From Nepenthes gracilis (Eukaryota > Streptophyta > Magnoliopsida > Caryophyllales > Nepenthaceae): a DNA stretch of 64,000 nt. The DNA is taken from assembly GCA_033239525.1 (NCBI GenBank), contig BSYO01000003.1, positions 12,704,001 through 12,768,000 on the forward strand. Direction: 5' to 3'. Of this stretch, positions 21,922 to 32,927 are shown in pieces. How positions within the stretch are numbered: position 1 is the first letter of the stretch; every line of letters starts with the position of its first letter. The notes below the pieces were generated by a model. It searched no databases, was not told the DNA's origin, and saw only the letters and a program-made list of their open reading frames with translations. A program made the position numbers and the translations under genes.

Positions 21922-22600
21922 CTATACCACTGCTTCCACTTTCATAGGGTCGACTGAGATTCCTTCCTTGGAGATGACGTGTCCAAGGAATCCTACTTCC
22001 TCCAACAAAAAGTCGCACTTTTTCAATTTGGCGAACAACCGATGCTCCCTAAGAATTCGAAGTGTAGTGCGTAAATGCTCCTCGTGTTCCTCAGAGCTTT
22101 TCGAGTACACAAGGATGTCATCAATAAATACTATCACGAACTTGTCCAGGTATGGTTGGAAAATTCGATTCATCAGATCCATGAAAACAGCCAGAGCATT
22201 AGTCAACCCAAAAGGCATTACTACAATTCATAGTGCCCATACCTGGTCCGGAACGCCGTCTTTGCTATATCCTCCTTGCTGATTCGAAGCTGATGATACC
22301 CGGATCTAAGATCGATTTTTGAAAATACGCAAGCCCCTTGTAACTGATCAAGGAGATCATCAATCCTCGGCTGAGGATATTTGTTCTTGATGGTGATTTT
22401 GTTTAATTCTCGGTAATCCACGCATAATCTCATGGTCCCGTCCTTCTTTTTAACAAATAGAACAGGTGCTCCCCATGGTGACACACTTGGCTGAATGAAA
22501 CCTTTATCTAACAATTCCTGCAATTGTTGTTTCAATTCTTTGAGTTCAGCCGGTGCCATCCGATAGGGTGGTTTGGATATTGGTGCCGAACCTGGTATCA
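21922..22600 (-). pseudogene. pol (RT): Element A reverse transcriptase
   Basis: Motifs in order on the minus strand: [46 protein letters not shown] (first catalytic Asp), then after a frameshift at about 22220 [21 protein letters not shown] (catalytic Asp pair at about 22117-22122) and [12 protein letters not shown]. The alignment with B is continuous, with a single-base deletion just before MPFG (GHYEL against GHYEF). The catalytic residues themselves are intact. Confidence 0.94.
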
Positions 22601-22839
22601 ATTCCACTCTAAATTCTGACTCTCGTTGGGGTGGCAATCCAGGTAATTCATTAGTGAATATGTCTTCAAATTCCCGTACCACAGGAATCTCTCTAGCCAG
22701 AGATTCTTGATTTTCTGTAGTTACACTAGCAAAGGCTAGATAAGCTTGGCATCCATCACTAATCAAGTGTCTGGCATGAAGAGCCGAAATAAAGCAGGAT
22801 GCTTCCTTTCGCCAAATACCCTGAATGTGAAAAGGCTTG

Positions 22840-23200
22840 TTTCCAAGAATGGTGAATTCTACTCTTTTTCGGAAACAATCAATTTTGGCATGATACCTGG
22901 CTAACCAGTCCATTCCTAAGATTGCATCAAAGTCTTTCATTTTCAGTACAACCAGGTTAGCAGGCATCAAGTATTCATTTACTTTTTATTGGACATTCGG
23001 AAAATGCTATATTTAAAATTACGGATGACCCTGTCGGTGAGGCAACCGTCAATGGGTAATCAAGAACTTTAGGAAGGGTCGTAAGATGCTTCAAAAATTC
23101 ATGGGAAACAAAAGAATGAGTAGATCCAGAATCAAAGAGTACGTGACTAGAGATGCCACAGATAGAAAGTGTACCTTCTACAACTTCCGTAGACTTTTTA
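22840..23200 (-). pseudogene. pol (PR): Element A aspartic protease
   Basis: Retropepsin-like: VLFDSGSTHSFVS holds the catalytic Asp (codon about 23131-23133), and [15 protein letters not shown], past a frameshift near 22971, is the conserved C-terminal strand. A linker ([10 protein letters not shown] to PPQRE) joins it to RT. The order knuckle-protease-RT in one frame is usual for single-polyprotein gypsy elements. Confidence 0.9.
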
Positions 23201-24201
23201 GCCTCCTTTGCAGAAATGGCAAACACTTTGGCTGGGATAGGAGACTTAACTCCTGGGGCCTGTTTAGCAAGCGGACAATCTCTGATCATGTGCCCCGCCT
23301 GCCCACAATTATAACAAACACCTAGCTTCTTGTAGCAAGGCTTCCCTCCATGTGATCTCCCGCAATGATCACAAACATCATTAGCCGTAGATCGAGAATT
23401 TCGCACCGACGGGCCTGTTTCCCATCGAACCTTGATGGTCTTGCCTTCTTAGAAGGCCCTTCACTAGCACTCGGCCTTGGATAATCGACTAAAAGTCCTT
23501 TGTCCGGACAATGCTCCCCTTTCCAATTCTTTCTCATAAATGACCGCCTTTGCGAGCACCTCTCCATACGTTGTCAACGTTAGAGTTGAAAGGTGTCTCC
23601 TGATATCATCCCGTAATCCCTGAAAGAACCGTCTAACCTTCCTCTCCTCATCTTCCACCATGAAAGGGGCATAGCGAGATAATTCTGTAAATTTCGAATC
23701 ATACTCTACCACCGAGCGATTACCCTGCCTTAGGCGAAGGAATTCATCCTCCTTCTGCCCACGAAGATTAGCAGGAAAATATTTTTCCAGAAAAATTGCT
23801 TCAAACATCTCCCAACTGATATCCCGCTCTGACATATTGAAAACCCTTTTCTGCATATCCCACCAGTGGTGTGCTTCCCCTGCCAGCTTATGAGTGGCAT
23901 ATAAAACCATGTCCCCAGCAGGGCACTTGATTACTGCAAATACCTTTTTCAGTCATTGAATCCATGTTTCAGCCTTCAATGGATCGGGTTCCCCAAAAAA
24001 TTCAGGAATTCGTTCGTTGGTAAACCGATCGTAGACCAACCTCTCTTGATGGACAAGAATTGGGGTGGTCACCGGAGTTGGTGGAGTTGTCGGAGTCAAG
24101 GCTTCTATGAATTCGGCCATTCTGTCCAGTAGGTTCGCGTATCTTGCCTCCCGATCAAGAGTGTTGTTAACCTGATCATTTCTCCTTCCTCTGTTAGACA
24201 T
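23201..24201 (-). pseudogene. gag: Element A gag
   Basis: Starts at ATG 24201 (MSNRGRRNDQ). Capsid region: LVYDRFTNERIPEFF, then TWIQ; TGA at 23953-23955 replaces a Trp codon (B has VWLKK). After it: ATHKLAGEAHHWWDM, FLEKYFPANLRGQKEDEF, LRQGNRSVVEYDSKF, FFQGLRDDIRRHL. A frame change near 23464 leads to the CCHC zinc knuckle CYNCGQAGHMIRDC (about 23275-23316), preceded by CDHCGRSHGGKPCYK. The ATG is 14 bases after a strong acceptor-like site. Confidence 0.92.
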
Positions 24202-24208
24202 GATTGCG

Positions 24209-24232
24209 GGGACGTCTGAAAAGAACAATTTC
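24209..24232 (-). promoter_or_regulatory. Candidate 3' splice site 5' of A gag
   Basis: Minus strand TTGTTCTTTTCAG|ACG, AG at 24217-24216, followed after 14 bases by the gag ATG (24201). Paired with the LTR donor at 26502/26501 it would define an about 2.3-kb leader intron containing the rest of the LTR and the PBS. Confidence 0.45.
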
Positions 24233-24372
24233 GTTAGTCAATTAGTCTAAAGTTAACTATCATAATGGTCTTTGTCCCAAACCGTAAGTAAGGATAACAC
24301 TCTTCTTGCCAACACTAAACTTGTCCTAAGTTTCCGTGTTGATTTAAACTATCCTAAAGCATCTCAATTTTT

Positions 24373-24384
24373 TCTCTGATACCA
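24373..24384 (-). other. Primer-binding site of element A (tRNA-iMet)
   Basis: Minus strand TGGTATCAGAGA, 2 bases inside the LTR end at 24387. It matches the complement of the plant initiator tRNA-Met 3' end at the first 11 bases. It proves the minus orientation. Confidence 0.92.
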
Positions 24385-24671
24385 ACTGTGACGACCCGAC
24401 TTTTATTACCATAAAAAATCATCGTCAAATCCAAAGTCCTTACAAATAAATAAAAAGATATATAGGTGAACATAAAAATTTTTCTTTATTTTCTTTCAAA
24501 CCTGAGATGCATACTAAAGATTTATAATTTCATTAATCCCAAGTATCAAGGAAACATACTAACATTCATAAGCAACGGAATAAATTTTACAAGTCTCCTT
24601 AAAAACAAAATAAACAAAGCTCTCAAAAATTTGCTCCGGCCAGCTTAACCATTCAGCTACACCATAGGATT

Positions 24672-24703
24672 CTACTCAACTTCATCCTCCATAAGCCTGT
24701 CAT
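24672..24703 (-). other. Candidate LTR exon 2, A 5' LTR
   Basis: Frame DDRLMEDEVE then TAG, after GCAACTTTTTAG (the 3' LTR and A' have TTTTCAG). One Lys-to-Arg change and otherwise the same peptide as the other two A copies. Confidence 0.42.
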
Positions 24704-26493
24704 CTAAAAAGTTGCAAGAATGAGCTTACAAAGCCCAGCAGGATACTCACATGCAGAAAACATAAGCATACATATAATTTAATCAAAATATAAATTCATA
24801 ATATAGCATAGCATAAGAAAAATCATCATATCATTTCTTCTTCAGTTCTTATTCTTTTCATCTCGTCTTCAGAAAATTCATCAAAATCATTCGGAATTCA
24901 TATCATCTTTAGGGACCGGACAGGAGCGGACAACATCGAGGACGGGTTGTGTGCTACCCCACAACCTAAAGCCGTATCCCCTCATTATGCTCCCCGGGGC
25001 GGGAGGTAATGCCTTTAACCCGGCATACGGGGCCATAGTCCATAGTTCTTATGCCACCAAAAGGTCCCCTCCCATGGCCAAGGAGGCATCCTCGAGTGTC
25101 ACTCCAATATCCTTCATCCATCTTTAACAGCAAGCTTAATGGAAACTCGGTTCTTGGTTCATGTTCTTTAATGGCCAATCATCATAGATCAAAAGTCGGA
25201 AGAGTTCCACTTGCTGTCCATAATCCATGTGTTTTCATATAGTCTTGTTCTTTACTTCATTCATTGAAGTCCATATCATCTTATCAAAGCCGAAGTTCAT
25301 CTTTCAAAGAAATCCGAAGTTCTTATTTAAAAGAAAAGAGTCTCGTTTATTAAATTTCCGAAGTTCTTTTTAAACGGAAGGCCGAAGTTCCAAAAACCGG
25401 AGTTCTTTTATTATTGCCGGAGTTCTTTTCTTACAAAGCCGGAGTTTGTTTCTTTAATCAAAGCTGGAGTTCTTTCTGAATCCAAAGATCACCAAAACCG
25501 GGAGTTCTTTATTCATAAAGGATGGAGTACATTTTTAAACAAAACCGAAGTTCTTTTTCTTAAAAGGGACGGAGTGCCTTTCTTTTCAAAAAGGACAGAG
25601 TGCCTTTCTTACCAAAAATCCGGAGTGCTTAAAGGAATGGAGTGCTTCATGGACGGAGTACTTTTCTTTTCCATATTCCGGAGTGCTTAAAGGGACGGAG
25701 TGCTTCATTTAAAATGGGCGGAGTGTTTTTCTTTCAAAATCCGAAGTTCATAAATCCGGAGTTCAAAAGTCGGAGTTCTTTTTAAAATGTCGAAGTTCTT
25801 GTATCATGAGTTGTTATCAAAAGCCGAAGTAAAAGTCGGAGTAAAAAGCCGAAGTTCTCTTTTTCTACAGTAGACCGGAGTTCTTTTTCAAATAGAAGGC
25901 CGGAGTTCTTTTTCATAACTGAACGAAGTGCTTTTCTTTTCAAAAATCCAAAGCTCTAAAATTCGGAGTGTGTTTCTGTTTAAAATCCGAAGCTCCTAAT
26001 CTGGAGTGCTTTCTGTTAAAGTCCGAAGTTCTTAAATTCAGAGTGCATTTTCTATTAAAATCCGAAGTTCTAAATTCTAAGTGCTTCCTGTCAAAATCTG
26101 AAGTTCTTAAATCCGGAGTTTACTTACTGTTAATCAAGGTTCTAATCCGAAGTTCATTTTTCAAAATGCCGGAGCTCTAAATCATTTTCTGTAAAATGTC
26201 GGAGGTCTTCTATCTTAAATTCAGAGATCTTTTGATGTAATGAGTTCAATAGCAGAATTCTTGTTTCATCTTAAGGCCTAAAATTCCTTTTCGTAAACAT
26301 GCATTTAGCAAAATTCATAACCATTGACAATTAATCATAAAATGTAATAAATCGAACATCATGCGTAATAAAATTTCCTTTAAACATGCATTTCAGATTT
26401 ATAAGTCATAAAACAAAGAAAAGCATACTTGCCTGTAATATCATATACTTTCATAGGAACATAAATAAACATGAGTTTTAGAAATAGGGGTGA

Positions 26494-26510
26494 GTTCTTG
26501 CCTGAATTCT
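26494..26510 (-). promoter_or_regulatory. Candidate GC-type donor, A 5' LTR
   Basis: Minus strand AGAATTCAG|GCAAGAACTCA, junction 26502/26501, about 90 bases after the TATA box. Also present in the 3' LTR (18976/18975). Confidence 0.5.
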
Positions 26511-26590
26511 TTTCTACTTTGCCTTAGCTTTCTGGTCTCCTTCTTTACTTTAGAATTTCTTCAGGTGCGTTTTTCTGATGTTCTTAGTCC

Positions 26591-26600
26591 TTATTTATAG
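26591..26600 (-). promoter_or_regulatory. TATA box of element A
   Basis: Minus strand GGGCTATAAATAAGGAC, a near-consensus plant TATA box, shared with the 3' LTR (19074-19083) and A' (17001-17010). Start of transcription expected about 30 bases downstream, near 26560. Confidence 0.7.
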
Positions 26601-26789
26601 CCCTAGGTTTTGGTGGCCGTCATTTATAGCTCTGTATTTTTCCAAAGAGTGATATTTATAATCTTACATTTTCCAAAGAGGGTTATTTATGATTTCCGTT
26701 TTCCAATACGTCTCGGAAATAGCCAGATTATTGATGGTCGTTTCTTCCCAATATTTTTCCTTATTTTCTGTGACCGGACTTAATTTCTT

Positions 26790-26881
26790 CCGGTCAACTA
26801 TTGGTGTTGACCGGATCTTGCTCTTCTTTCCTTTCCATCCATTCGTTTACGTTTTTTCGGTCAACATTTTACGTTGACCGG
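26790..26881. promoter_or_regulatory. Two palindromic W-box pairs, A U3
   Basis: CCGGTCAAC-N7-GTTGACCGG at 26790-26814 and TCGGTCAAC-N7-GTTGACCGG at 26857-26881. A third copy is at 27226-27247. They stand 190-650 bp upstream of the TATA box. Each arm holds TTGACC, the core bound by WRKY factors, and the two arms could also form a hairpin. Confidence 0.55.
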
Positions 26882-27796
26882 ATTACTCCCAATCTACTCC
26901 GTCTTTACTTCACACACACCGCATTCCGTCCTTACAGACTAGACTTCATTTTCATTAAATCTGGACTTCTTTTTACTTCGAAAATCCGGAGTACTTCTTT
27001 TAAACAAATCTGGACTTCTTCTCTTCAAGGAAATCCGAACTTCCAAGAAAATTCGGACTTCTTTTCTTCAAGGAGATCCGGACTTCTTTTCTTCAAGGAA
27101 ATCCAGACTTCTTTTTATTAAGGAAGTCCGGACTTCTTTTATCAAGAACATTCCGGACTTCTTTTCATCAAGTAGGGCCGAACGTGATTTCTTCTTCACG
27201 CAAGTTATTTTCTTATTACATTTTTCCGGTCAACTGTCGTTGACCGGATCCAATGACCGGAATTTTCTATGTTTTAAATCTGGGGTCGTTACGTAAGGTA
27301 TATGTGATGGACCGAGTTATTTTCCTTGAATAACCTCCGTCAATGGTAACATAAACTTATGCCCATAATTTATCATTGTGGATTCTATAGAAATTTCAGC
27401 AGAGTTTCCTCTGCAACTGGATGAAAAACCAAAAATACAACCTATTTAAAATAACTTACACAAGCACACAACTATCCAATTTAGATATTTTGGACTACAA
27501 CACAATACACAGGACCACATCGCCATACCATCCATGGCTCCAACACAGTATTCCTAACTACCATATTGGGTCTAAAGAGATGCATCTAGGACTAAATAAA
27601 ACCCAAAACATCCAATATTATTGCAGAAGTATAGCTAAATCTAGAAACCTGTAGAAGCACAACAATAACCATAAAATAATAACAAAATGCATTAAACTAC
27701 TAGGCTGTTTACATTCTATTTCTACAGACGTATCCAAATCTTCAAGCCTTCGACATTCAGCTAATCTCCTCAAGCAAGTCTCTCTCCTTACTCTAA

Positions 27797-27825
27797 TTAA
27801 TCGGACACCGGCTTAATGTTCTCAT
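27797..27825 (-). other. Candidate LTR exon 2, F 3' LTR
   Basis: Minus strand TTGTTTCTCCCTCCGG (AG mutated to GG), then DENIKPVSD and TAA. The F 5' LTR copy (46108-46136) keeps a CTAG acceptor and reads DENIKPVPD then TAA. The stop comes three codons earlier than in B and D. Confidence 0.4.
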
Positions 27826-28110
27826 CCGGAGGGAGAAACAACAAGAGTGACCATACAACTTAACAAATGTAATCATACATCACTAACTATAGCAAATAAC
27901 AGGGAAAACAGTAACTGGGCAAGGGAAACATATAACTTAAATAAAAAGGAAGCATGCGAGGAGAGGGGACATCTGGGATCATTTGGTTCGTATGTTTGTT
28001 GTGGTTACGTTTATTCATTTTCAATACTTTCATTAATCTTTGCGGACCCAGGCTAGTAGGTCATACTAACCAACGATGTGACAGAATGAGAAAAGGAATG
28101 TGTCTACACA

Positions 28111-28115
28111 CATTC
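28111..28115. repeat. Target-site duplication of element B (left copy)
   Basis: CATTC here and at 35558-35562. The joined site, ACACATTCTAAAG, is found intact in the paralogous F 5' LTR at 46420-46432. Confidence 0.9.
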
Positions 28116-28253
28116 TGTGAGGCCCTGGGATTGAAAACATGATAATTGGGAATAATTAAAATGATTGTAATCATTAAGAGGCCAAGCATGCATTGAAAAA
28201 TGAGGGTTGAAAGTAAAGAAGTTGGAAAATACCCAAGTTTAGCAAGCAATAGG

Positions 28254-28440
28254 GTTGCGCTTGCCGTGCGCTCGAGTCGTGGCAACGAGCGCAAAATCTA
28301 GTACCAAGCTGCTCGCCGTGCGCCAGGGGCGCTTGAGCGAGCCCCTGGTAAAAACCCCGCGCTTGCCGCGCGCTTGCTGGGCGCTTGAGGTGGGCGCTGG
28401 CAGAATGTAGCGCACTTGCCACGCACTCGAGTGCGGTACG
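28254..28440. repeat. GC-rich AGCGC/CTCGAG module upstream of B TATA
   Basis: Short overlapping motifs such as GCGCTTGCCG, GCGCTCGAGT, GGGCGCTTGAG and GCGCGCTTGCTGGGCGC in a stretch far richer in CpG than its surroundings. Similar modules sit at the same place in C (12243-12470), G (9500-9600), F (37066-37225), H (47690-47850) and E (56258-56400). Confidence 0.6.
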
Positions 28441-28470
28441 ATTTTTGCCCGCATTCTGATTCCGTTTTTT

Positions 28471-28480
28471 GATATAAATA
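28471..28480 (+). promoter_or_regulatory. TATA box of element B
   Basis: TTGATATAAATAGAAGG, consensus plant TATA box followed by a GA-rich leader. The 3' LTR has TATAAATA at 33758-33765. Confidence 0.72.
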
Positions 28481-28579
28481 GAAGGGGAAAAGGGTGAAAG
28501 AGAGAGAATAGCTGAGGCATGAACGAAGAAGAGGAAGAAGAGAAGAGGAGAAAGAGGAAATCACTCATTCCAATCCACT

Positions 28580-28610
28580 ATGGGTAAAAATAATGGTAGA
28601 TTGGGCTCAG
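28580..28610 (+). other. Candidate exon 1 of the LTR small ORF, B 5' LTR
   Basis: ATG at 28580, ten codons plus one base (MGKNNGRLGS) up to the donor CTCAG|GTAAGTG, phase 1 into the Asp codon of exon 2. This is the only copy with a canonical GT donor. The 3' LTR (donor CTTAG|GCAAGTG, 33895/33896) lost the ATG but keeps GKNNGRSGL. An upstream TGA in this frame limits the exon. Confidence 0.4.
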
Positions 28611-28619
28611 GTAAGTGTA
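28606..28619 (+). promoter_or_regulatory. Candidate 5' splice site, B 5' LTR
   Basis: CTCAG|GTAAGTGTA, junction 28610/28611, a perfect fit to the plant 5' splice consensus (AG|GTAAGT). Confidence 0.6.
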
Positions 28620-29795
28620 CTTCGGATGTTTTTCATTTTTACCATTTTCTCGTCTCAAAATTGATGAAAATGCTCTCAAATCTTATTGTTGCATGTTTAA
28701 AGTAAATGAAGCTTATTTCCCTTGATTGTTCAGTTAGATTTTGTGTTTACCCATGTTTATTGCAAGATTTGGCTTCGATTTCATGAACAAGCATGTAATT
28801 TGTGCTCGATTTGGTTCCGGAAGCATGTGATGAAACCCTAACTCGAAAATATTAGGAATTTTTTGTTAAATTGCATGATTTAGTATATTTGTTTGGATTT
28901 ATGGCGTTGACTTCATGAATAAACACATGTTTGGTGTTTGATTTGAGTTTGAAAGTTTTGGCGAAGCCCTAGGTATGAAAATGAAGAGGTTTTATCGATT
29001 TTTAACCGTAGCTCCTGTTATATAAAAGTTAATTGGCACTGAAATAAAGCTCCTTGTATAATTTATTTTTGAAAATTTTACATGGACTTATACCGATAAA
29101 TTTCCATGCACTTCTGAAGTTAGTTGAAGGGAAATTGTGAAACTATGATTACGAAAGAAGGTTTTTCAGTTAAGAAGTTATTTTTGATACTGTTATTTAG
29201 GACCCATGACTGATTACAGTCAAGTTAGGTTCTTTGACATGCCTTAGAATTTTACGGTGGTGATCGAGGATAACTCTGTCCATAGAGTTATATGTGGTCT
29301 GCCCTTCCTCGGGGTGTTACGGTCAGGAAAAAAGTTCTATTTCTAGCCTACCTTCGGGAAGCACACCTGTACTGATCCCATGGGACGGGATCTTCTATTA
29401 CTATTTATAGCCTTGGATTGTGAGGAGATATACACAATTTATCCTCGATCATTCGCCCCCTCAGCTAGTAGGGTATACTGACAAGGTCTGTTACCGCTCC
29501 ATTCTATACTACTCTGTTCTGTACTGTCGTTACTGTTTCTGTACCGATCACTGTTCTATACTGATATAAAAGAGAAGTTTCTGATTCTACTTCCTGAATT
29601 ATACTGATTACTGATTTCTGATTTCTAGGTTTAATAACATCAAATTATGCTTTCTATGTTTTCTAGGTTATATTCCGTTTAGCCGTTCTGTTTCTACATA
29701 GTTTCACGACTATTCTGCAGAACTACTTTACTGCATAACTGTATGTACCTTGCTAGACCCCTGCTCACTGTTTTATTATTTTTTCTCCCCTCTAG

Positions 29796-29833
29796 ATGAG
29801 AATGTAGAACTAGTGCCTAACGAGAAAGAGTGA
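29796..29833 (+). other. Candidate LTR exon 2, B 5' LTR
   Basis: TTGCTAGACCCCTGCTCACTG, a T-rich tract and CCCCTCTAG, then DENVELVPNEKE and TGA. It has the same branch-site context, acceptor and frame as C, D and H. The 3' LTR copy (34970-35007) has an internal TAG at codon 2 but keeps TVELVPDEKE and TGA. Confidence 0.5.
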
Positions 29834-30386
29834 CTAAAGCATCTTCAGAAGGCTTTTGAGGATCTGAAGCATTTTGGAGCCATTTTGGGAGAATCAGTTG
29901 GATGTAAAGATGTGACTGGATATGTGATTTTGTATATGGATTCTATATCTATGGATATTTATGTATATATGGATTTTGTATAGAAATGCATGTGATGTAT
30001 GTGATGGTAAAAAGAAAAACTATATTTCTGCAGGTTAATAGTTCAGCTTCCGCCCTATACTTCTGGATATTCTGTACAGGTCCTAAATGGTATCTCGTTT
30101 ATGAACTGCTAGTATTGTTGATGGTTTTATAGATTAATGCCATGGATGGCACCTGTGATCCTGTGTATGCGTATTGTACGAAGAATTGTGGTATAAATAG
30201 ATAGTTGTGTGCTTGTACTGGTTGGTTATACAGGTTTTGTACAGGTTATATTTTTGGATTTTCATCCAATTACAAAGGAGATTCTGTCAAAATTTTTGCA
30301 GAAGTTATACTTTGTATTTTGGTCCTAAATCCCGCTTCTGTCTTGACGGAAGTTTCTGAGGAAAAAAAATTCTATTCTGTCACATT

Positions 30387-30398
30387 TGGTATAAGAGA
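30387..30398 (+). other. Primer-binding site of element B
   Basis: TGGTATAAGAGA, a degenerate tRNA-iMet complement (TGGTATCAGAG with C to A), 2 bases after the LTR end. Confidence 0.8.
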
Positions 30399-30616
30399 AT
30401 TGAGATGCCTTAGGAATTGATTAATCGAAAAGCGGAAGCATAGGTTTGAATCTCTGTACTGAATTCTTATAGAAATAGGTTGAAGAAGCTAAGACAACTA
30501 GAACTCTTAAGAGATTGGTTCTTAGGCTAGGTTTAAATTTCATTAAACTGTTGAATATTTCTTTTTCCTTCCACTGATTTCTTGGGAATGTAACATTATA
30601 TTTGTCTTGATTATAG

Positions 30617-31640
30617 GATAGCTAGTAGAAGGGCTAGAAGAAATGACCATGGTAGTGCTAGTACGCCCTATGATAGAGAGGCTGCTTATGTCGATCTGTT
30701 GGAGAGAATGAACAATGTAGTAGAATTTGTCGAGGAGAGACTCATGGCTCCAGTCCCTGCACTCGAGCTAGCTCCGACACTTCTTGCTCTCACTACTTAT
30801 GACAGATTCACAGCTGAGCGAGCACTGGGCTTCCCAGGAAAGCCAGATCCGGTAGAAGTGGATGTGTGGCTAAAGAAGATGAAGAAGATATTCACTGTGA
30901 TTGGGTGTACCGATCAAAAAAAGGTCACCTTCATAGTGTATAAACTGGAGGGCGAAGCTGATAGCTGGTGGAGCATGCAGAAGAGGGCGTTGGGAATACT
31001 CGACGATGCCATCGCTTGGGAAATGTTTGAGGATGCGTTTATGGAGAAATACTTTCCATCTAACCTCTGAGATCAGAAAGAGTAGGAGTTTATGAGACTG
31101 AGACAAGGAAATATGACGGTGAAGAAGTATGATGCTAGATTTACTGAATTATCCGGTTTTGTACCCTTCTACGTCGAGGATGAGCTGAGAAAGGTGAAGA
31201 AGTTCCAACAAGGGTTAAGAGATGATATTAGAAAGTCGCTGTCAATTCTGAAACTCCCGACTTATGTTAAAATTCTGGATAGGGCAGCGATCTATGAGAA
31301 AGAAGTTGAGACGGAGAGATTTTATGCAAAGAGGACTGCTAACCGGGCAAAAATTAGTACTGGATCTACTGTGGGATCTTCTAGACCATCCAAGAGGACT
31401 AGGATAGCTGACAAGGAAAAGAGTGTTGTATCGGCTTAGTCAATGACCGATTTTAGAGTATCAGCTAAAGATTGTACCTTCTGTGGGAGGAGACATCCAA
31501 GGCAAGCATGCTGTAAGGTATCGGGAGCATGTTTCAGATGTGGACAGCAGTGCCACCAAATCAAGGATTGTCCACTATGTCCGAGGCTAGAAGGAAAGAA
31601 GCCTACTGTCTTAGCAAAGGCCTTCGCAGTGACTGTTCAT
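30617..31640 (+). pseudogene. gag: Element B gag
   Basis: It begins right after the acceptor-like TTATAG. The start codon equivalent to C's ATG is ATA (frame IASRRARRNDHG). Capsid: LTTYDRFTAERALGF, VDVWLKKMKKIF, KLEGEADSWWSMQKR, AFMEKYFPSNL, then TGA and TAG stops (31069, 31084), then FMRLRQGNMTV, FTELSGFVPFYVEDE, FQQGLRDDIRKSL. After a stop at 31437 a knuckle reads CFRCGQQCHQIKDC (31530-31571), with all four metal ligands (C, C, H, C) intact. Confidence 0.92.
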
Positions 31641-32215
31641 GACCCGGAGGCATCTCCAAATGTTGTGGAAGGTACTCTTTCTATTTATGGAGTTTCTGTA
31701 TCTATATTGTTTGACTCGGGATCTATCCGCTCCTTTGTTTCTCCGCGATTTGCATGCTGCATTGTATCTGCCCCGTGTATTTTGGATTGTGAATTGTCTG
31801 TGTGTACTCCCACTGGATTCCTTGTGATTACGGATATTATGTATCCAGGATGTATAGTTGAGGTGAATGGGAAATGTTTGGTTATGGACTTGGTGTTATT
31901 GAATATGGGTGATTTTGATGTGATTTTAGGGATGGACTGGCTGGCCAAATATCATGCCAGTATTGATTATTTTCTGAAGAGGGTTTGTTTTAATATTCCT
32001 AGAATAGAACCATTTTTCTTTCAGGGCATTAAGAAAAAGGGGGTGCCTGTATTAATCTCTACTTTACATGCCAAGCATTTGATGAAAAGTGGATGTAAAG
32101 CTTACTTGGCATATGCCTACACTACTGGGGGTCATAGTGTGCCGGCTAAGGACATCCTAGTTGTCTGTGATTTTAAGGATGTATTTCCTGAGGAGTTATC
32201 TTGATTACCTCCACA
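31641..32215 (+). pseudogene. pol (PR): Element B aspartic protease
   Basis: VEGTLSIYGVSVSILFDSGS, catalytic Asp in DSG (about 31714-31722), SFVSPRF, and [18 protein letters not shown] near 31915-31970. It is open from 31443 to 32204 and runs into RT through PEELS, where TGA replaces the next codon before LPPHREIEF. The enzyme core looks undamaged. Confidence 0.9.
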
Positions 32216-32927
32216 CCGGGAGATTGAGTTTGAAATTGCTATTGTTCCTGGTGTTAGTCCAGTTTCTAAGGCCCCTTATCGTATAGCTCCCGCTGAATTG
32301 AAGGAGTTGAAGTTGCAATTACAGGAGCTGTTAGATAAAGGCTTTATCAGACTGAGTGTATCTTCTAGGAGTGCACCGGTATTGTTTGTGAGGAAGAAAG
32401 ATGGGTCTTTGCGATCGTGTGTTAATTATCGTGAGTTGAATAAAAGTACGATTATAAATAAATTTCCTCTACTGCATATTGATGATTTATTTGATCAGTT
32501 GCATGGATCTCGAGTGTTCTCGAATATTGATTTGAGGTCCGGTTATTATCAATTGAGGATTAAGCTAGAAGACGTGGCTAAGACTGCTTTTTGGACACTT
32601 TATGGCCATTATGAGTTCCTTATTATGCCTTTTGGCCTTACGAATACTCCAGCTGCTTTTATGGATCTGATGAATAGGGTGTTCAGGCCGTACTTGGATA
32701 AATTTGTGGTGGTGTTTATTAATGATATCCCGATTTATTCAAAGGATTATGAAGAACACAAGATTCATTTGAGGATAGTACTTCAAGTGCTCCGCGAGAA
32801 AATATTGTATGCTAAGCTGAGTTAATGTGAATTCTGGTTAGAGAAGGTGATATTTTTGGGACATGTAATTTCTGGTGGTGGTATTTCTGTGGATTCAAGA
32901 AAAGTAGAGGCTATTACAAACTGAAGC
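32216..32927 (+). pseudogene. pol (RT): Element B reverse transcriptase (catalytic Asp lost)
   Basis: ORF 32298-32825: [57 protein letters not shown], then [13 protein letters not shown]. The catalytic pair expected as FIDDI (as in A) is FINDI, Asp to Asn from a G-to-A change, which should abolish polymerisation. A TAA at 32823 interrupts AKLS-CEFWL; the segment then reads [12 protein letters not shown]. The RT length matches A. Confidence 0.93.

Larger units (their letters stand above)
13496..27293 (-). mobile_element. Ty3/gypsy chromovirus-like element A (Tekay/Del type), decayed
   Basis: Two LTRs (3' 13496-19746, 5' 24387-27293), PBS, PPT, TSD TAAGG, and on the minus strand in the order gag, protease, RT, RNase H, integrase, chromodomain. 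This pol order with a terminal chromodomain defines chromoviruses. Without nested solo LTR A' the 3' LTR is about 2856 bp against 2907 bp for the 5' LTR. Both keep high similarity, so insertion is not ancient, yet the polyprotein has about a dozen stops or frameshifts. No envelope-like gene. Confidence 0.95.
24387..27293 (-). mobile_element. Element A 5' LTR
   Basis: 2907 bp, TGTGACGACCC to GGGGTCGTTACG (last base mutated from A), followed by TSD TAAGG at 27294-27298. Minus-strand order: U3 with CCGGACTTCTTTT repeats and W-box palindromes, TATA 26591-26600, leader, donor 26502/26501, CCGGAGTTCTTTT array 25280-26180, GC-rich island 24912-25190, exon 2 24672-24703. Driver of element A transcription. 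Confidence 0.95.
28116..30384 (+). mobile_element. Element B 5' LTR
   Basis: 2269 bp, TGTGAGGCCC to TTCTGTCACA. Plus-strand order: GC-rich U3 module 28254-28440, TATA 28471-28480, purine-rich leader, donor 28610/28611, conserved block CCTTAGAATTTTACGGTGG (29243-29261) and CCCCCTCAGCTAGTAGGG (29456-29473), exon 2 29796-29833, then about 550 bp to the end. Confidence 0.94.

Noticed and set aside
13496..27293. Element A as an intact, potentially active retrotransposon
   Set aside because: Ends and TSD are complete, but gag has a stop in the capsid region, integrase has a frameshift across the second catalytic Asp, and RNase H lost its beginning.
28174..28568. Minus-strand frames of 82-109 codons with Ala/Arg-rich composition
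   Set aside because: Antisense to the B promoter, made by the GC-rich AGCGC repeats; not kept in the 3' LTR.
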